DNA from: Fuscovulum ytuae
GTDB taxonomy: Bacteria; Pseudomonadota; Alphaproteobacteria; Rhodobacterales; Rhodobacteraceae
NCBI RefSeq assembly: GCF_029953595.1
Contig: NZ_CP124535.1
Coordinates: 3,765,001 to 3,829,000 of the forward strand
Direction of reading: 5' to 3'
Length of the DNA stretch: 64,000 nt
The position numbers and the translations under genes are program-made. This document shows, piece after piece, positions 44,740-55,063 of the stretch. The first letter of the stretch is position 1. Each line of letters starts with the position of its first letter. Under the pieces are notes generated by a model. The model searched no databases and had not been told where the DNA came from. It saw nothing but the letters and a program-made list of their open reading frames with translations.

Positions 44740-46077
44740 ATGACCACGCCGTCCAACGTCACCACCCGTTTCGCGCCGTCGCCCACCGGATATATCCATG
44801 TGGGCAATCTGCGCACTGCGTTGATGAATTACCTGATCACCCGCAAGGCGGGGGGGACCTTCATCTTGCGGTTGGACGATACGGATCAGGAACGGTCGAA
44901 GCAGGAATATATCGACGGGCTGATGGAGGATCTGGACTGGCTGGGCATCCGCTATGACCGGGTGGAGCAGCAGTCGAAGCGTCTGGCGCGCTATGCCGAA
45001 GCCGCCGAGCAGTTGAAGGCGGCGGGGCGGTTTTACGAATGTTTCGAGACGCCGACCGAGCTGGACCTGAAGCGGAAGAAGCTTTTGAACATGGGGCGGC
45101 CACCGGTCTATGACCGGGCGGCCCTGTCTTTGACCGAGGAGCAGAAGGCAGCCTATCGGGCCGAGGGGCGGCAGGGCTATTGGCGGTTCCTGCTGGATCA
45201 GGAGCGGATCGAGTGGCGCGATGGGATCATCGGGGACATTTCGATTGATGCGGCGTCCGTGTCGGACCCGGTGCTGATCAAGGCGGATGGGCAGGTTCTT
45301 TATACCTTTGCCTCGTCGGTGGATGATGTGGATATGGGGGTCACCCACATCGTGCGGGGCGCGGACCATGTGACGAACACGGCCACGCAGATCCAGATCA
45401 TGAAGGCGCTGGGCGGCACGCCGCCGCAATTTGCCCATCACAGCCTGCTGACCGGGCCGCAGGGCGAGGAATTGTCCAAGCGGCTGGGTGTGCTGTCCTT
45501 GCGCGACCTGCGGGCGCGGGGCGTGGCGCCCTTGGCGCTGATGTCGTTGATGGCGCGACTGGGGTCTTCGAAACCGGTGGAACTGGCGGCATCGATGCAA
45601 GACCTTATCGACGGGTTCGATGTGGGATCTTTCGGGGCGGCGCCGACGAAGTTTGATGCCGAGGACCTATTCCCGCTGACGCGCGCGCATGTGCAGGGCC
45701 TGCCCTTTGCCGCCGTGGCAGAGCGGATCGCGGCGCTGGGCGTGCCGGCGGAGGAGGCAGAGGCCTTCTGGAATGTGGCCAAGGGCAATATCACGGTGCT
45801 GGCCGATCTGGAGGAATGGTGGGCGCTGTTCCGCGATGGGGCCGAGCCGATGGTCGAGGCGGGGGATGAAGAGTTCATCCGGCAGGCGGTGTCGATGCTG
45901 CCCGCGCGGCCATGGACGCGGGCCACCTGGGGCGAATGGACCGAGGCGGTGAAGGCCGCCACGGGGCGGAAGGGCAAGACGCTGTATATGCCCTTGCGTA
46001 AGGCGCTGACGGGGCGGGCGAATGGGCCGGAAATGGCCGAGGTCATGCCCTTGCTGAAGGTGGTGAAGGCGGGGTGA
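44740..46077 (+). CDS. gltX: Glutamyl-tRNA synthetase
   Basis: The 445-residue class I synthetase has the HIGH-like motif in TRFAPSPTGYIHVGNLRTAL and a KMSKS-like ELSKRLG. The catalytic and anticodon-binding domains are present and the length is normal for the shorter of the two GltX forms found in many alphaproteobacteria. Whether it charges tRNA-Glu only or also tRNA-Gln cannot be read here. A weak CCGGGT/ACCCGG hairpin follows the stop. Confidence 0.95.
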   Translation: MTTPSNVTTRFAPSPTGYIHVGNLRTALMNYLITRKAGGTFILRLDDTDQERSKQEYIDGLMEDLDWLGIRYDRVEQQSKRLARYAEAAEQLKAAGRFYECFETPTELDLKRKKLLNMGRPPVYDRAALSLTEEQKAAYRAEGRQGYWRFLLDQERIEWRDGIIGDISIDAASVSDPVLIKADGQVLYTFASSVDDVDMGVTHIVRGADHVTNTATQIQIMKALGGTPPQFAHHSLLTGPQGEELSKRLGVLSLRDLRARGVAPLALMSLMARLGSSKPVELAASMQDLIDGFDVGSFGAAPTKFDAEDLFPLTRAHVQGLPFAAVAERIAALGVPAEEAEAFWNVAKGNITVLADLEEWWALFRDGAEPMVEAGDEEFIRQAVSMLPARPWTRATWGEWTEAVKAATGRKGKTLYMPLRKALTGRANGPEMAEVMPLLKVVKAG

Positions 46078-46190
46078 CCTTAGGCTTCCGGGTGAAGACC
46101 CGGGCGCTTTACTGGCGACCTTGATGAAGTCTGATGCGTCGGACCGGGGGGCACACTTCCGGACCCCCGTGGGATATTCGCAGACAGCAA

Positions 46191-47615
46191 ATGTGCAGGC
46201 CGGTCGGCGTGTTTCCGGCATTGGGGGCAAAGGTGGCGGCGACGATTGATGGCGAGACTGGTGCGGTGGGCGAAGCGGCACCCGTGACGGCGAAATTCGT
46301 GACGGGGAACCTGTTTCGGCATGTTGCGGTGATGTCTCTGACCTCGTCGGTCGGGTTGATGGCGATCTTCGTCGTGGACCTGATCAACATGCTTTATATC
46401 AGCTGGTTGCAGGACCCAGAGAAGACGGCGGCCATCGGCTATGCGGGGGCGGTGTTGTTCTTCACCACGGCCTTCGGGATCGGGCTTTCGGTGGGCGTGT
46501 CGGCGCTGGTGTCGCGGGCGGTGGGGGCGCGGGATTTTGCGCTGGCGCGGCAGCGGACGACCGAGGGGCTTTTGCTGGGTGCGGGGTTCGGCGCGGGTTT
46601 TGCGGCGCTGGTCTGGGTTTTGTTGCCGCCGATCGTGGGGCTTTTGGGGGCAACGGGCGGGACAGCGGCGGAGGCGCTGCATTTCCTGCGGGTGCTGATC
46701 CCGTCGCAGCCCCTTTTGATGATCGGCATGATCGGGGCGGGGGTGCTTAGGGCGCATGGAGATGCGCGGCGCAGCATGATGGTGACGGTTTGGGGGGCCA
46801 TCGTTCTGGCGGCGCTGGACCCGGTGCTGATCCTTTGGGCGGACCTTGGCCTTACGGGGGCGGCGCTGGCGGGATGGGGGTCGCGGGCGGCCATCGCGGG
46901 CATGGCGCTGTGGCCGATCTGGCGGCATTATGGCGGGTTCGGGCGGCCTTCGGGGGCGAGTGTGGCGGCCGCCTCAGTGCCTTTGTTCGCGATTTCCGGG
47001 CCAGCGATTCTGACGCAGTTGGCCACCCCGGTTGGGCAGGCGGTCGTGACGCGGATGGTGGCGGGCTATGGTGAGGCTGCGGTGGCCGGGATGGCCATTG
47101 CGGGGCGGCTGACCCCGGTGGCCTTTGGCATCATCTTTGCGCTGTCGGGGGCGGTGGGGCCGATCATCGGCCAGAACCTTGGCGCGAAGAAGATGGACCG
47201 GGTGCGGCGGGCCTTTTGGGATTCGATCCTGTTCGCCGGGCTGGTGATTGTGGCCATGTCGGCGCTGCTATTCATGGCGCGGGGATACATCGCGGCTGCC
47301 TTCCATGCCGAGGGATTGACGCGCGATCTGATCTTTCTCTTCTGCGGGCCGTTGAGCCTGCTGTTCTTCTTCAACGGCTTGATCTTTGTGGCCAATGCGA
47401 CCTGCAACAATCTGGGCGCGGCGATGCAGTCCACGATGGTGAACTGGGGGCGGCATACGATCGGGACCGTGCCATTTGCCTGGGCCTTGGGTCTTTGGTG
47501 GGGGGCGGAGGGCGTGCTGATCGGTCAGGCGCTGGGCGGGGTGCTGTTTGGTATTCTGGCCGTCTGGCTGGCGCTGCGGGTGGTTGACCGGGTGGCGGCG
47601 GGGGCGAAGGTCTGA
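46191..47615 (+). CDS. MATE family efflux transporter
   Basis: The product (474 aa from ATG 46191) has the twelve hydrophobic helices of a MATE exporter in two similar halves (e.g. VSALVSRAVGARDFALARQ in the first and SGAVGPIIGQNLGAKKMDRV in the second). It should export cationic drugs or metabolites with Na+ or H+. The start is uncertain: a GTG at 46233 after GGGGGCAAAG gives 460 residues, closer to the family length. It follows gltX by 113 bases. Confidence 0.88.
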   Translation: MCRPVGVFPALGAKVAATIDGETGAVGEAAPVTAKFVTGNLFRHVAVMSLTSSVGLMAIFVVDLINMLYISWLQDPEKTAAIGYAGAVLFFTTAFGIGLSVGVSALVSRAVGARDFALARQRTTEGLLLGAGFGAGFAALVWVLLPPIVGLLGATGGTAAEALHFLRVLIPSQPLLMIGMIGAGVLRAHGDARRSMMVTVWGAIVLAALDPVLILWADLGLTGAALAGWGSRAAIAGMALWPIWRHYGGFGRPSGASVAAASVPLFAISGPAILTQLATPVGQAVVTRMVAGYGEAAVAGMAIAGRLTPVAFGIIFALSGAVGPIIGQNLGAKKMDRVRRAFWDSILFAGLVIVAMSALLFMARGYIAAAFHAEGLTRDLIFLFCGPLSLLFFFNGLIFVANATCNNLGAAMQSTMVNWGRHTIGTVPFAWALGLWWGAEGVLIGQALGGVLFGILAVWLALRVVDRVAAGAKV

Positions 47616-47710
47616 GCCGATCGGCGGGCCTGCATGTCGGTTAGGGATTGTATACCGTCGTATCCGAAATTCCCCTTGCCTGACATGTGCCAGTCGGGTT
47701 ACCCAGATTG

Positions 47711-47900
47711 CGTCAGCATCGGGAGAATCCGGCGCACGTGGGCAACCCCGTGGGAGCCGGTGCCGAAGGAGCAACCGCCCCGGTAAACTCTCAGGCAACA
47801 GGACCGTTGCTGGCGAAGAACTCTGGAGAGTGGCGCAGCTGCGCCCGCCGAAGGGATAACGATCTCAGGCGCCCCAATGGGCAGGGACAGAGGGGGCATC
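47711..47900 (+). ncRNA. Tandem glycine riboswitch
   Basis: Two consecutive glycine aptamers are readable. The first (about 47715-47812) has CGGGAGAAT, CCGAAGGAGCAACC and AAACTCTCAGGCAACAGGACCG. The second (about 47812-47898) has CTCTGGAGAGTGG, CCGAAGGGATAACGATCTCAGG and AGGGACAGAGGGGG. They lie immediately upstream of gcvT, as expected for activation of glycine cleavage by glycine. A GGACAGG/CCTGTCC hairpin (47904-47923) follows and may be part of the expression platform; no U-tract terminator is seen, so translation control is likely. Confidence 0.95.
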
Positions 47901-47971
47901 GTAGGACAGGGATCGGCCTGTCCGGGCGGTGCCGCGTTGCAAAGACCGGCGCTTTGGAAGGGGAGGGACGC

Positions 47972-49093
47972 GTGTCCGACCTGAAGCGATTGGGTCTTCA
48001 TGACCTGCATGTGGAATTGGGGGGGAAGATGGTCCCCTTCGCCGGATATGAGATGCCGGTGCAATATCCGGCGGGCGTGATGAAGGAGCATCTGCACACG
48101 CGTACCGCCGCCGGGCTGTTCGATGTGAGCCATATGGGGCAGGTCATCCTGCGCCCCAAGCGCGGGATGGAGGCGCTGTGCCTTGGGTTCGAGGCGCTGA
48201 TGCCCGTCGATGTGCTGGGACTGGCGGAGGGGCGGCAGCGATACGGGCTTTTCACGAATGAGACGGGGGGCATCCTTGATGACCTGATGTTCGCGCATCG
48301 GGGGGATCATCTGTTTGTCGTCGTCAATGCCGCCTGCAAGGAGGCCGATGTGGCGCATATGCGGGCGCATCTGGCGGATGTGGCAGAGGTGGAGTTCATC
48401 GCCGACCGTGCGCTGATTGCGCTGCAGGGGCCGGGGGCGGAAGCGGCGCTGGCGGCGATGGTGCCGGAGGTGGCGGCTATGCGGTTCATGGATGTGGGGG
48501 TTTTTCCGTGGCAATCCAACGAGCTGTGGGTGTCGCGGTCCGGCTATACCGGCGAGGACGGGTTTGAGGTTTCGGTGCCGGAGGCAGGGGCGGAAGGGTT
48601 TGTCCGGACGCTTTTGGCGCAAGAGGGCGTGGCCCCCATCGGCCTTGGGGCGCGCGACAGCCTGCGGCTTGAGGCGGGTCTGTGCCTTTACGGGCATGAC
48701 ATCGACACAGGGACGAGCCCTGTCGAGGCTGCTCTGACTTGGGCGATCCAGAAAGCGCGGCGCGCAGGCGGGGCGCGCGAGGGCGGGTTCCCGGGTGCCG
48801 CGCGCATCCTGCGGGAATTGGCCGAGGGGCCGGAGCGCCGCCGCGTTGGACTGCGCCCGGAAGGCCGGGCGCCGATGCGCGAGGGGGTGGAGCTGTTTGC
48901 GACAGATGGCACGCCGCTTGGTCGCATCACTTCGGGCGGGTTTGGCCCCAGCGTCGAGGCCCCTGTTGCCATGGGCTATGTGCCCGCGTCTTATGCGAAA
49001 ATCGGAACGGTGATCGAAGGGGAGTTGCGCGGAAAACGGCAGCCCCTGACCGTTGCGGACATGCCTTTCAATCCCACCACCTACAAGCGTTGA
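47972..49093 (+). CDS. gcvT: Glycine cleavage system T protein (aminomethyltransferase)
   Basis: The GTG start at 47972 follows GGGGAGGGAC and gives 373 residues beginning with SDLKRLGLHDLHVELGGKMV after Met. It transfers the methylene group from the H-protein aminomethyl-lipoyl arm to tetrahydrofolate, releasing ammonia. MVPFAGYEMPVQYP, VSHMGQ, and the GYTGEDGFEVSVPE folate-site segment are visible. It is the first gene after the glycine riboswitch and nine bases before gcvH. Confidence 0.96.
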   Translation: MSDLKRLGLHDLHVELGGKMVPFAGYEMPVQYPAGVMKEHLHTRTAAGLFDVSHMGQVILRPKRGMEALCLGFEALMPVDVLGLAEGRQRYGLFTNETGGILDDLMFAHRGDHLFVVVNAACKEADVAHMRAHLADVAEVEFIADRALIALQGPGAEAALAAMVPEVAAMRFMDVGVFPWQSNELWVSRSGYTGEDGFEVSVPEAGAEGFVRTLLAQEGVAPIGLGARDSLRLEAGLCLYGHDIDTGTSPVEAALTWAIQKARRAGGAREGGFPGAARILRELAEGPERRRVGLRPEGRAPMREGVELFATDGTPLGRITSGGFGPSVEAPVAMGYVPASYAKIGTVIEGELRGKRQPLTVADMPFNPTTYKR

Positions 49094-49102
49094 GGATGCG
49101 CG

Positions 49103-49462
49103 ATGAAATACACCGAAGAACATGAATGGCTACGGGTCGAGGGCGATCTGGTCGTCGTCGGGATCACCGAGCATGCCGCGACGCAATTGGGCGACGTGGT
49201 GTTTGTCGAATTGCCCGAGACCGAAACCATGGTCGCTGCGGGCGACGAGGTCGTGGTGATCGAGAGCGTGAAGGCCGCGTCCGACATCCTTGCCCCGGTT
49301 GATGGCGAGATCGTCGCCGTCAATTCCAAGCTGACGGATCATCCGGGCCTTGTGAATGAGGACCCGACGGGTGCGGCGTGGTTCTTCAAGATGAAGCTTG
49401 ATGATTTGTCCGTGCTGGATCAGTTCATGGACGAGGATGAATATAACGACCTGATCGGGTGA
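49103..49462 (+). CDS. gcvH: Glycine cleavage system H protein
   Basis: The 119-residue carrier has the lipoyl-lysine at residue 57 in [20 protein letters not shown] and the acidic C-terminal segment typical of H proteins. It shuttles the aminomethyl group between GcvP and GcvT. GAGGATGCGCG precedes the ATG. Confidence 0.97.
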   Translation: MKYTEEHEWLRVEGDLVVVGITEHAATQLGDVVFVELPETETMVAAGDEVVVIESVKAASDILAPVDGEIVAVNSKLTDHPGLVNEDPTGAAWFFKMKLDDLSVLDQFMDEDEYNDLIG

Positions 49463-49589
49463 TCCCCGTCAGGCCGTTGAAGGGCAAGAGTTTTTCGGAA
49501 ACTTTTGCAAGTTCCATCGAAGGAATTTGGTGGGCGCCTGCGTGCCCGCCTTCCCCAATCCCCCGCCTTCCCAATCCAAGGTGCGCGCC

Positions 49590-52430
49590 ATGAGCTATAC
49601 CCCGGTCGACTACAACCCCTATGACTTTGCCAATCGTCGCCATATCGGCCCTTCGCCCGCCGAAATGGACGAGATGCTGAAGGTTGTGGGGGTCAAGACA
49701 CTGGACGAATTGATCGACCAGACGGTGCCGGCTGCGATCCGGCAGAGCGTACCTCTAGGTTGGGCGCCCTTGTCCGAGCATGAATTGCTGGCGCGAATGC
49801 GGGCTGTCGGTGCGCGCAACAAGGTGATGACCAGTCTGATCGGGCAGGGCTATTACGGCACGGTCACGCCGCCCGCGATCCAGCGCAACATTCTGGAAAA
49901 CCCGGCGTGGTATACTGCCTATACGCCCTATCAGCCCGAAATTGCTCAGGGGCGGCTTGAGGCGCTGTTGAATTACCAGACGATGGTGGCCGATCTGACC
50001 GGGCTGCCGGTGGCCAATGCGTCGCTGCTGGACGAGGCGACGGCGGCAGCCGAGGCCATGGCGATGGCGGAGCGGGTGGCCAAGTCGAAGGCGCGGGGTT
50101 TCTTTGTCGATCATGGTTGCCATCCGCAGACCATCGCGGTGATCCGCACAAGGGCCCTGCCTTTGGGGATTGAGGTGATCGTGGGCGATCCGGCGAAGCT
50201 GGTGCCGGAGCAGGTCTTTGGCGCGATCTTCCAATATCCGGGCACTTATGGGCATGTGATTGACTTCACAAAGGAAATCGCAGCGCTGCATGCGGCGAAG
50301 GCGGTGGCCATCGTGGCGACCGATCTGCTGGCGCTGACCATCCTGAAAGAACCCGGTGCGATGGGGGCGGATATCGCCATCGGGTCGAGCCAGCGTTTCG
50401 GCGTGCCGATGGGCTATGGCGGGCCGCATGCCGCCTTCATGTCCTGCAAGGACGACTATAAGCGCGCGATGCCGGGGCGGATTGTCGGGGTGTCCATCGA
50501 TGCGCGGGGGAATAAGGCCTATCGCCTTTCCTTGCAGACGCGCGAGCAGCATATCCGGCGCGAGAAGGCGACCTCGAATGTCTGCACGGCGCAGGCGCTA
50601 CTGGCGGTGATGGCGTCCTTCTATGCGGTGTTCCACGGACCGAAGGGCCTGCGGGCGATTGCGGAACGGGTCCATTTCCTGACGAACCGTCTGGCGCGCG
50701 CGCTGAAGGCGGCGGGGGCAAAGGTGTCGCCCAAGGCGTTTTTCGACACGATCACGGTGGAGGTGGGTGTCGGGCAGGCAGGCATTCTGGCTGCCGCGCG
50801 GCATGAAGGGTTGAATTTCCGCAAGATCGGAAGTGATCGCGTGGGGATCAGCTTGGACGAGACGACGGATGAGAAGGTGCTGATCCGTGTGCTGCGGGCC
50901 TTTGGGATTGATGGCGTGCCGCCGCATCGGGCGACGCTGGGCTTTCCGATGGAGATGGTGCGGCAGTCGGACTATCTGACCCATCCGGTATTCCACATGA
51001 ACCGCGCGGAATCTGAGATGATGCGCTACATGCGCCGTCTGTCGGACCGCGATCTGGCGTTGGACCGGGCGATGATCCCGTTGGGGTCCTGCACGATGAA
51101 GCTAAATGCGGCGGCAGAGATGATGCCGATCACTTGGCCGGAATTTGGCACACTGCATCCTTTTGCCCCGTCTGATCAGGCAGCAGGCTATCGCGAGGCG
51201 ATCGAGGATTTGACGGCCAAGCTGTGTGAGGTGACGGGGTATGACGCCTTTTCCATGCAGCCCAATAGCGGCGCGCAGGGGGAATATGCAGGGCTTTTGA
51301 CCATTCAGGCCTATCACCGTGCGCGGGGCGAGGGGCACCGGAACATCTGCCTGATCCCGGTATCGGCGCATGGCACGAACCCCGCCTCCGCACAGATGGC
51401 CGGGATGCAGGTCGTGGTGGTGAAATCGGCGCCGAATGGCGACGTGGATCTGGATGATTTCCGGCAACGTGCGGAACAAGCAGGGGAAAATCTGGCGGCC
51501 TGCATGATCACTTATCCGTCCACCCATGGGGTGTTCGAAGAGACGGTGAAGGAGATCTGCAAGATTACCCATGACCATGGCGGGCAGGTCTATCTGGACG
51601 GGGCAAATATGAACGCGCTGGTCGGGTTGGTGAAGCCCGGCGAGATCGGGTCGGATGTGAGCCATTTGAACCTGCACAAGACATTCGCCATTCCGCATGG
51701 CGGCGGCGGTCCGGGCATGGGGCCGATCGGGGTGAAGGCGCATCTGGCGCCTTATCTGCCGGGGCATCCCGAAACCGGGGGGACGGAAGGTCCGGTCAGT
51801 GCCGCGCCTTTTGGTTCGGCCTCCATCCTTCTGATTTCATGGGCTTATTGCCTGATGATGGGGGGCGAGGGGCTGACGCAGGCGACGCGGGTGGCGATCT
51901 TGAACGCCAATTATATCGCGGCGCGGTTGAAGGGGGCCTATCCGATCCTGTTCATGGGGAACAAGGGGCGGGTGGCGCATGAATGCATCCTTGATACGCG
52001 GCCGTTTGCGGAGTTTGGCGTAACGGTGGACGACATCGCCAAGCGGTTGATCGACAACGGGTTCCACGCGCCGACGATGAGCTGGCCGGTGGCGGGGACC
52101 CTGATGGTGGAGCCGACGGAAAGCGAAACGAAGGCCGAGATCGACCGTTTCATCACCGCCCTGATGGCGATCCGGGCCGAGATTGAAGCCGTTGAAAAGG
52201 GAGAGATTTCCGCCGAGGACAGCCCGCTGCGCCATGCCCCGCACACGGTGGAGGATCTGGTGGCGGACTGGACGCGGAAATATCCGCGCGAACAGGGCTG
52301 CTTCCCCCCCGGTGCGTTCCGGGTGGACAAATACTGGCCGCCCGTGGGGCGGGTGGACAATGTCCATGGCGACCGCAACCTGATCTGCATCTGCCCGCCC
52401 GTGGAGAGCTATGCCCAAGCGGCGGAATGA
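49590..52430 (+). CDS. gcvP: Glycine decarboxylase (P protein)
   Basis: The start at 49590 gives 946 residues, the full-length fused form of GcvP. It decarboxylates glycine with PLP. The PLP Lys is in [22 protein letters not shown]-terminal [13 protein letters not shown] and [11 protein letters not shown]-like [14 protein letters not shown] are family landmarks. An alternative Met at 49527 lacks family resemblance. A UUCG-loop terminator follows. Confidence 0.96.
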   Translation: MSYTPVDYNPYDFANRRHIGPSPAEMDEMLKVVGVKTLDELIDQTVPAAIRQSVPLGWAPLSEHELLARMRAVGARNKVMTSLIGQGYYGTVTPPAIQRNILENPAWYTAYTPYQPEIAQGRLEALLNYQTMVADLTGLPVANASLLDEATAAAEAMAMAERVAKSKARGFFVDHGCHPQTIAVIRTRALPLGIEVIVGDPAKLVPEQVFGAIFQYPGTYGHVIDFTKEIAALHAAKAVAIVATDLLALTILKEPGAMGADIAIGSSQRFGVPMGYGGPHAAFMSCKDDYKRAMPGRIVGVSIDARGNKAYRLSLQTREQHIRREKATSNVCTAQALLAVMASFYAVFHGPKGLRAIAERVHFLTNRLARALKAAGAKVSPKAFFDTITVEVGVGQAGILAAARHEGLNFRKIGSDRVGISLDETTDEKVLIRVLRAFGIDGVPPHRATLGFPMEMVRQSDYLTHPVFHMNRAESEMMRYMRRLSDRDLALDRAMIPLGSCTMKLNAAAEMMPITWPEFGTLHPFAPSDQAAGYREAIEDLTAKLCEVTGYDAFSMQPNSGAQGEYAGLLTIQAYHRARGEGHRNICLIPVSAHGTNPASAQMAGMQVVVVKSAPNGDVDLDDFRQRAEQAGENLAACMITYPSTHGVFEETVKEICKITHDHGGQVYLDGANMNALVGLVKPGEIGSDVSHLNLHKTFAIPHGGGGPGMGPIGVKAHLAPYLPGHPETGGTEGPVSAAPFGSASILLISWAYCLMMGGEGLTQATRVAILNANYIAARLKGAYPILFMGNKGRVAHECILDTRPFAEFGVTVDDIAKRLIDNGFHAPTMSWPVAGTLMVEPTESETKAEIDRFITALMAIRAEIEAVEKGEISAEDSPLRHAPHTVEDLVADWTRKYPREQGCFPPGAFRVDKYWPPVGRVDNVHGDRNLICICPPVESYAQAAE

Positions 52431-52501
52431 GGCGGCGCCCTGATCCCAGGACGGTGCCGTGACCTGTGCCGCATATTGTGCAGACAGTTGTGCATACAAA
52501 T

Positions 52502-52533
52502 GGGCGCACCTTCGGGTGCGTCCTTTTGGTTTT
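52502..52533 (+). terminator. Intrinsic terminator of the gcv operon
   Basis: GGGCGCACC, a TTCG tetraloop and GGTGCGTCC form a 9-bp stem (one G-U pair) followed by TTTTGGTTTTGG, 72 bases after gcvP. Confidence 0.88.
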
Positions 52534-52650
52534 GGTGCATGAATGCGGAGGGGGAGTGCAAGGTAGGAAGGGCAATGTTGCCCATCCTGGGCGGGGTGGG
52601 GCGCGATTGACGGGGCGGCGCGGGGCGGGTAGCCCTGCGCAGCGCTAGGC

Positions 52651-53358
52651 ATGGGGGGCATCTTGGGCAACGGGTGGGGCGGAACTTTCGGCACGGGGCT
52701 GGTTGCGGCGGTGCCGATCGCGCTGGGCTATTTTCCGATCGCCTTTGCCTTTGGGGTTGCGGCGGTGGGGGCGGGGCTTACGCCGCTTGGGGCGACGGCG
52801 TTGTCGGTCATCATCTATGCGGGGGCGTCGCAATTTCTGGCGCTGGCGCTGATCACCTCGGGCGCGGCGCTGCCGGTGGCGGCGGCGACGCTGATCGCGA
52901 TGAATTTGCGCCATGTGCTTTATGGCCCGGCGCTGATGAAGGCGGCGGGGGAAGGCGCGGGGCGGCGCTATGCCTGGGCCTGGGGCTGGGGCCTGACGGA
53001 TGAGGTCTTTGGCGCGGCGCTGGGCGAGATGGCGCGGGGGCGGCGCTTTGCCGAGGCCTGGATGTTCGGGCTGGGGCTGCCGGCCTATGCGGCATGGGTG
53101 TCGGGCACGCTGGCGGGGGCCATGGCGGGGGATGGGGCGCTGGCCGGGTGGCCGGTGGTGGAGGCGGGGTTTTCCTTTCTGCTGCCTGCGCTGTTCCTTG
53201 CACTTCTGCTGTCGATCCTGACGCGGCCACAGGTGCCGGTGATCTTGGTGGCGGGGCTGGCCTGTGTGGGCGGCACGCTGGCGGTTTCGGCGACGACGGG
53301 CATTCTGGGCGGAATGCTGGCCGGTGCCTTGGCCGGAGTTCTGCGGGGGCGAGCATGA
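52651..53358 (+). CDS. azlC: AzlC-family branched-chain amino acid exporter, large subunit
   Basis: The 235-residue membrane protein has the AzlC start (VPIALGYFPIAFAFGVAAVGAGLTPLGATALSVIIYAGASQFLALAL) with about seven helices. AzlC and AzlD form an exporter, in Bacillus linked to 4-azaleucine resistance. Its stop overlaps the azlD start (ATGA). No regulator is adjacent. Confidence 0.92.
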   Translation: MGGILGNGWGGTFGTGLVAAVPIALGYFPIAFAFGVAAVGAGLTPLGATALSVIIYAGASQFLALALITSGAALPVAAATLIAMNLRHVLYGPALMKAAGEGAGRRYAWAWGWGLTDEVFGAALGEMARGRRFAEAWMFGLGLPAYAAWVSGTLAGAMAGDGALAGWPVVEAGFSFLLPALFLALLLSILTRPQVPVILVAGLACVGGTLAVSATTGILGGMLAGALAGVLRGRA

Positions 53359-53672
53359 GTTGGGATGTGCTGGTGCTGGCGCTGTTGGTGGGGGCGGCAA
53401 ATTGGGGGTTTCGCTATTTGCCCATCCGCTTTGGGTTGGGGGGCGGGTCGGAGGGCGGACTTCTGGCGCGGTTCCTTGCCGCCGTCGGGCCCGCGGCGAT
53501 TGCCACGCTGTTTGTGGCATCCAGCCTGCCGTTTTTGCGCGAAGGGACTGTGTTGGCCCCGATTTTGGGCACGGCGGCGGTGATCGCGGTCTGGGTCTGG
53601 CGGCGGTCGGTCGTTCTTGCGACGCTGGCAGGGGCCGTGGCCTATGCGGCGGGCTTTGCGCTGGCCGGTTAG
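53355..53672 (+). CDS. azlD: AzlD-family small subunit
   Basis: The ATG at 53355 overlaps the azlC TGA and gives 105 residues with about four hydrophobic helices (ANWGFRYLPIRFG and RFLAAVGPAAIATLFVASSLPF). It is the required partner of AzlC. The frame continues upstream through azlC in another register, which is not coding. Confidence 0.9.
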   Translation: MSWDVLVLALLVGAANWGFRYLPIRFGLGGGSEGGLLARFLAAVGPAAIATLFVASSLPFLREGTVLAPILGTAAVIAVWVWRRSVVLATLAGAVAYAAGFALAG

Positions 53673-53730
53673 GGCTTGCATGGCAGGGCATCCGGCGCAA
53701 CCATAGAGCATGACCTAAGGGAGTCGTGCC

Positions 53731-54048
53731 ATGCTGGAGATCAGCCCTGAAAAGGTTGTGCATATCATTTACCAGTTCCGCGAGGGGGATGCGGCGGAAG
53801 AGGAGCTGCATGCCTTCATCGACGGTCTGAACGATGACGAGAAGGCGCATCTGACGGCCATCGCCTGGATCGGGCGGGGGGCTTTTGAACCTGAGGATTA
53901 TGAGACAGCGGTGGAGACGGCCTATACGGAGGCCACGATCCCCACGGATCAATATCTGATGGGCATGCCGCATCTGGCCGAGAACCTTGAGGCGGGGCTT
54001 GAGGCGCTGGGCATAGATGTGACGGAAGTCGAGGGCGATTTCCTTTAG
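53731..54048 (+). CDS. DUF3775 domain protein
   Basis: The 105-residue acidic protein (MLEISPEKVVHIIYQFREGD, then WIGRGAFEPEDY and HLAENLEAGLEALG) matches DUF3775, a small cytosolic family found mostly in alphaproteobacteria. Its function is unknown. GGGAGTCGTGCC precedes the ATG. Confidence 0.85.
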   Translation: MLEISPEKVVHIIYQFREGDAAEEELHAFIDGLNDDEKAHLTAIAWIGRGAFEPEDYETAVETAYTEATIPTDQYLMGMPHLAENLEAGLEALGIDVTEVEGDFL

Positions 54049-54143
54049 GAGACGCCTGTCACGGCGCGGCGTGCCGCCGCACGTCTTTGCGTGTCGTCGG
54101 CGCATTCGCGCCCTCTTTGCCTTGCGGCCAATTCACCCCCTCT

Positions 54144-54166
54144 GCGTATTTTGGCCAAGTTGAAGG
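54144..54166 (+). repeat. Dispersed core element, copy E
   Basis: GCGTATTTTGGCCAAGTTGAAGG is a slightly diverged copy of the GAGTATTT...GCCAAGATGAAG core, located between the DUF3775 gene and trxC. Confidence 0.65.
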
Positions 54167-54226
54167 GGTTGAATCTGGCGTTTTGCGTCCAACATATGCG
54201 ATAAGTTGAATTTGATGGAGGGCGCG

Positions 54227-54676
54227 ATGGCGGATGGGGTGAAGCTGTGCTGCGGAGACTGTGGGCAGATGAACCGGGTCCCGGCGGCGCGGCTGGCGGC
54301 GGGGCCGAAATGCGGGGTCTGCGGGGCGGCGCTGCTGGATGGCCGGGTGATGGCATTGGACGCCGCCGCGCATGACAAGGCGGTGCGGGGGGATGAGCTG
54401 CCGCTTTTGGTGGATTACTGGGCGGCGTGGTGCGGGCCGTGCCGCATGATGGCGCCGGAATTTGCCAAGGCGGCGAAGGCGTTGGCCCCTTCGGTGCGGT
54501 TTGGCAAGCTGGATACAGAGGCGCATCCGGCGGTGGCGCAGCGGGCAGCAATCCGGGGCATTCCGGCCCTGATCCTGTATCGGGGCGGGCGCGAGGTGGC
54601 GCGGATTGCCGGGGCGCGACCTGCGGCGGAGATCGTGGATTTCGTGCGGTCGCATGTCGCGATGGCGCGCGGTTGA
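54227..54676 (+). CDS. trxC: Thioredoxin 2 (TrxC type)
   Basis: The start at 54227 follows TGGAGGGCG and gives 149 residues. An N-terminal zinc module with Cys9-x2-Cys12 and Cys29-x2-Cys32 precedes the thioredoxin fold with active site WCGPC (Cys69, Cys72). The cis-Pro is in RGIPALIL. TrxC reduces protein disulfides in the cytosol and is often oxidative-stress induced. tRNA-Ala lies 58 bases downstream. Confidence 0.94.
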   Translation: MADGVKLCCGDCGQMNRVPAARLAAGPKCGVCGAALLDGRVMALDAAAHDKAVRGDELPLLVDYWAAWCGPCRMMAPEFAKAAKALAPSVRFGKLDTEAHPAVAQRAAIRGIPALILYRGGREVARIAGARPAAEIVDFVRSHVAMARG

Positions 54677-54734
54677 GGTCAAGGGGCCGTCGCTTGACAA
54701 GGCACAGGCTTTGCGCGAGAAGGCGCGCGCGGAT

Positions 54735-54810
54735 GGGGCAGTAGCTCAGTTGGGAGAGCGTATCGTTCGCAATGATAAGGTCAGGGGTTCGATCCCCCTC
54801 TGCTCCACCA
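54735..54810 (+). tRNA. tRNA-Ala(CGC)
   Basis: The acceptor stem GGGGCAG pairs with CTGCTCC and contains the G3-U70 alanine identity pair. The D-arm is GCTCAGTTGGGAGAGC, the anticodon loop TTCGCAA reads CGC, the T-arm is CAGGGGTTCGATCCCCCTC-like, and ACCA is encoded. Length is 76 bases. Confidence 0.97.
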
Positions 54811-55042
54811 ATCTCATCCTTCACGATAGAAAAGCTTGACCTTGTTCGGGCTGATCCGCCTTGTGAGAGTGGCGGCGGATGGGCGCATGTGGGGTTTCGC
54901 GGCGCAATTTGGCGGAAATCGCGGAAGCGCGGGCCGTTGGAACGAAGATTCTGAAAGTTCGATCCGTTAATCAAAAGAGTTTGCGCGACAGGGCGATTCA
55001 TATTCATTAGCGGTGCATCAGCCGCTGACTGGGAGGAATTTG

Positions 55043-55063
55043 ATGGGGTGGAGCGGGCCGTGA
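55043..55063 (+). other. Possible six-codon coupling mini-ORF before the histidine kinase
   Basis: A good SD (GGGAGGAAT) is correctly spaced for ATG 55043, which encodes only MGWSGP and stops in a TGATG overlap with the kinase ATG at 55063. For the kinase ATG itself that SD is too far upstream. A GTG at 55048 is the alternative kinase start. Confidence 0.4.

Noticed and set aside
54841-54930. Another palindromic element near the histidine kinase
   Set aside because: GCAATTTGGCGGAAATCGCGG resembles the 10-3-10 units in composition but does not form a comparable stem.
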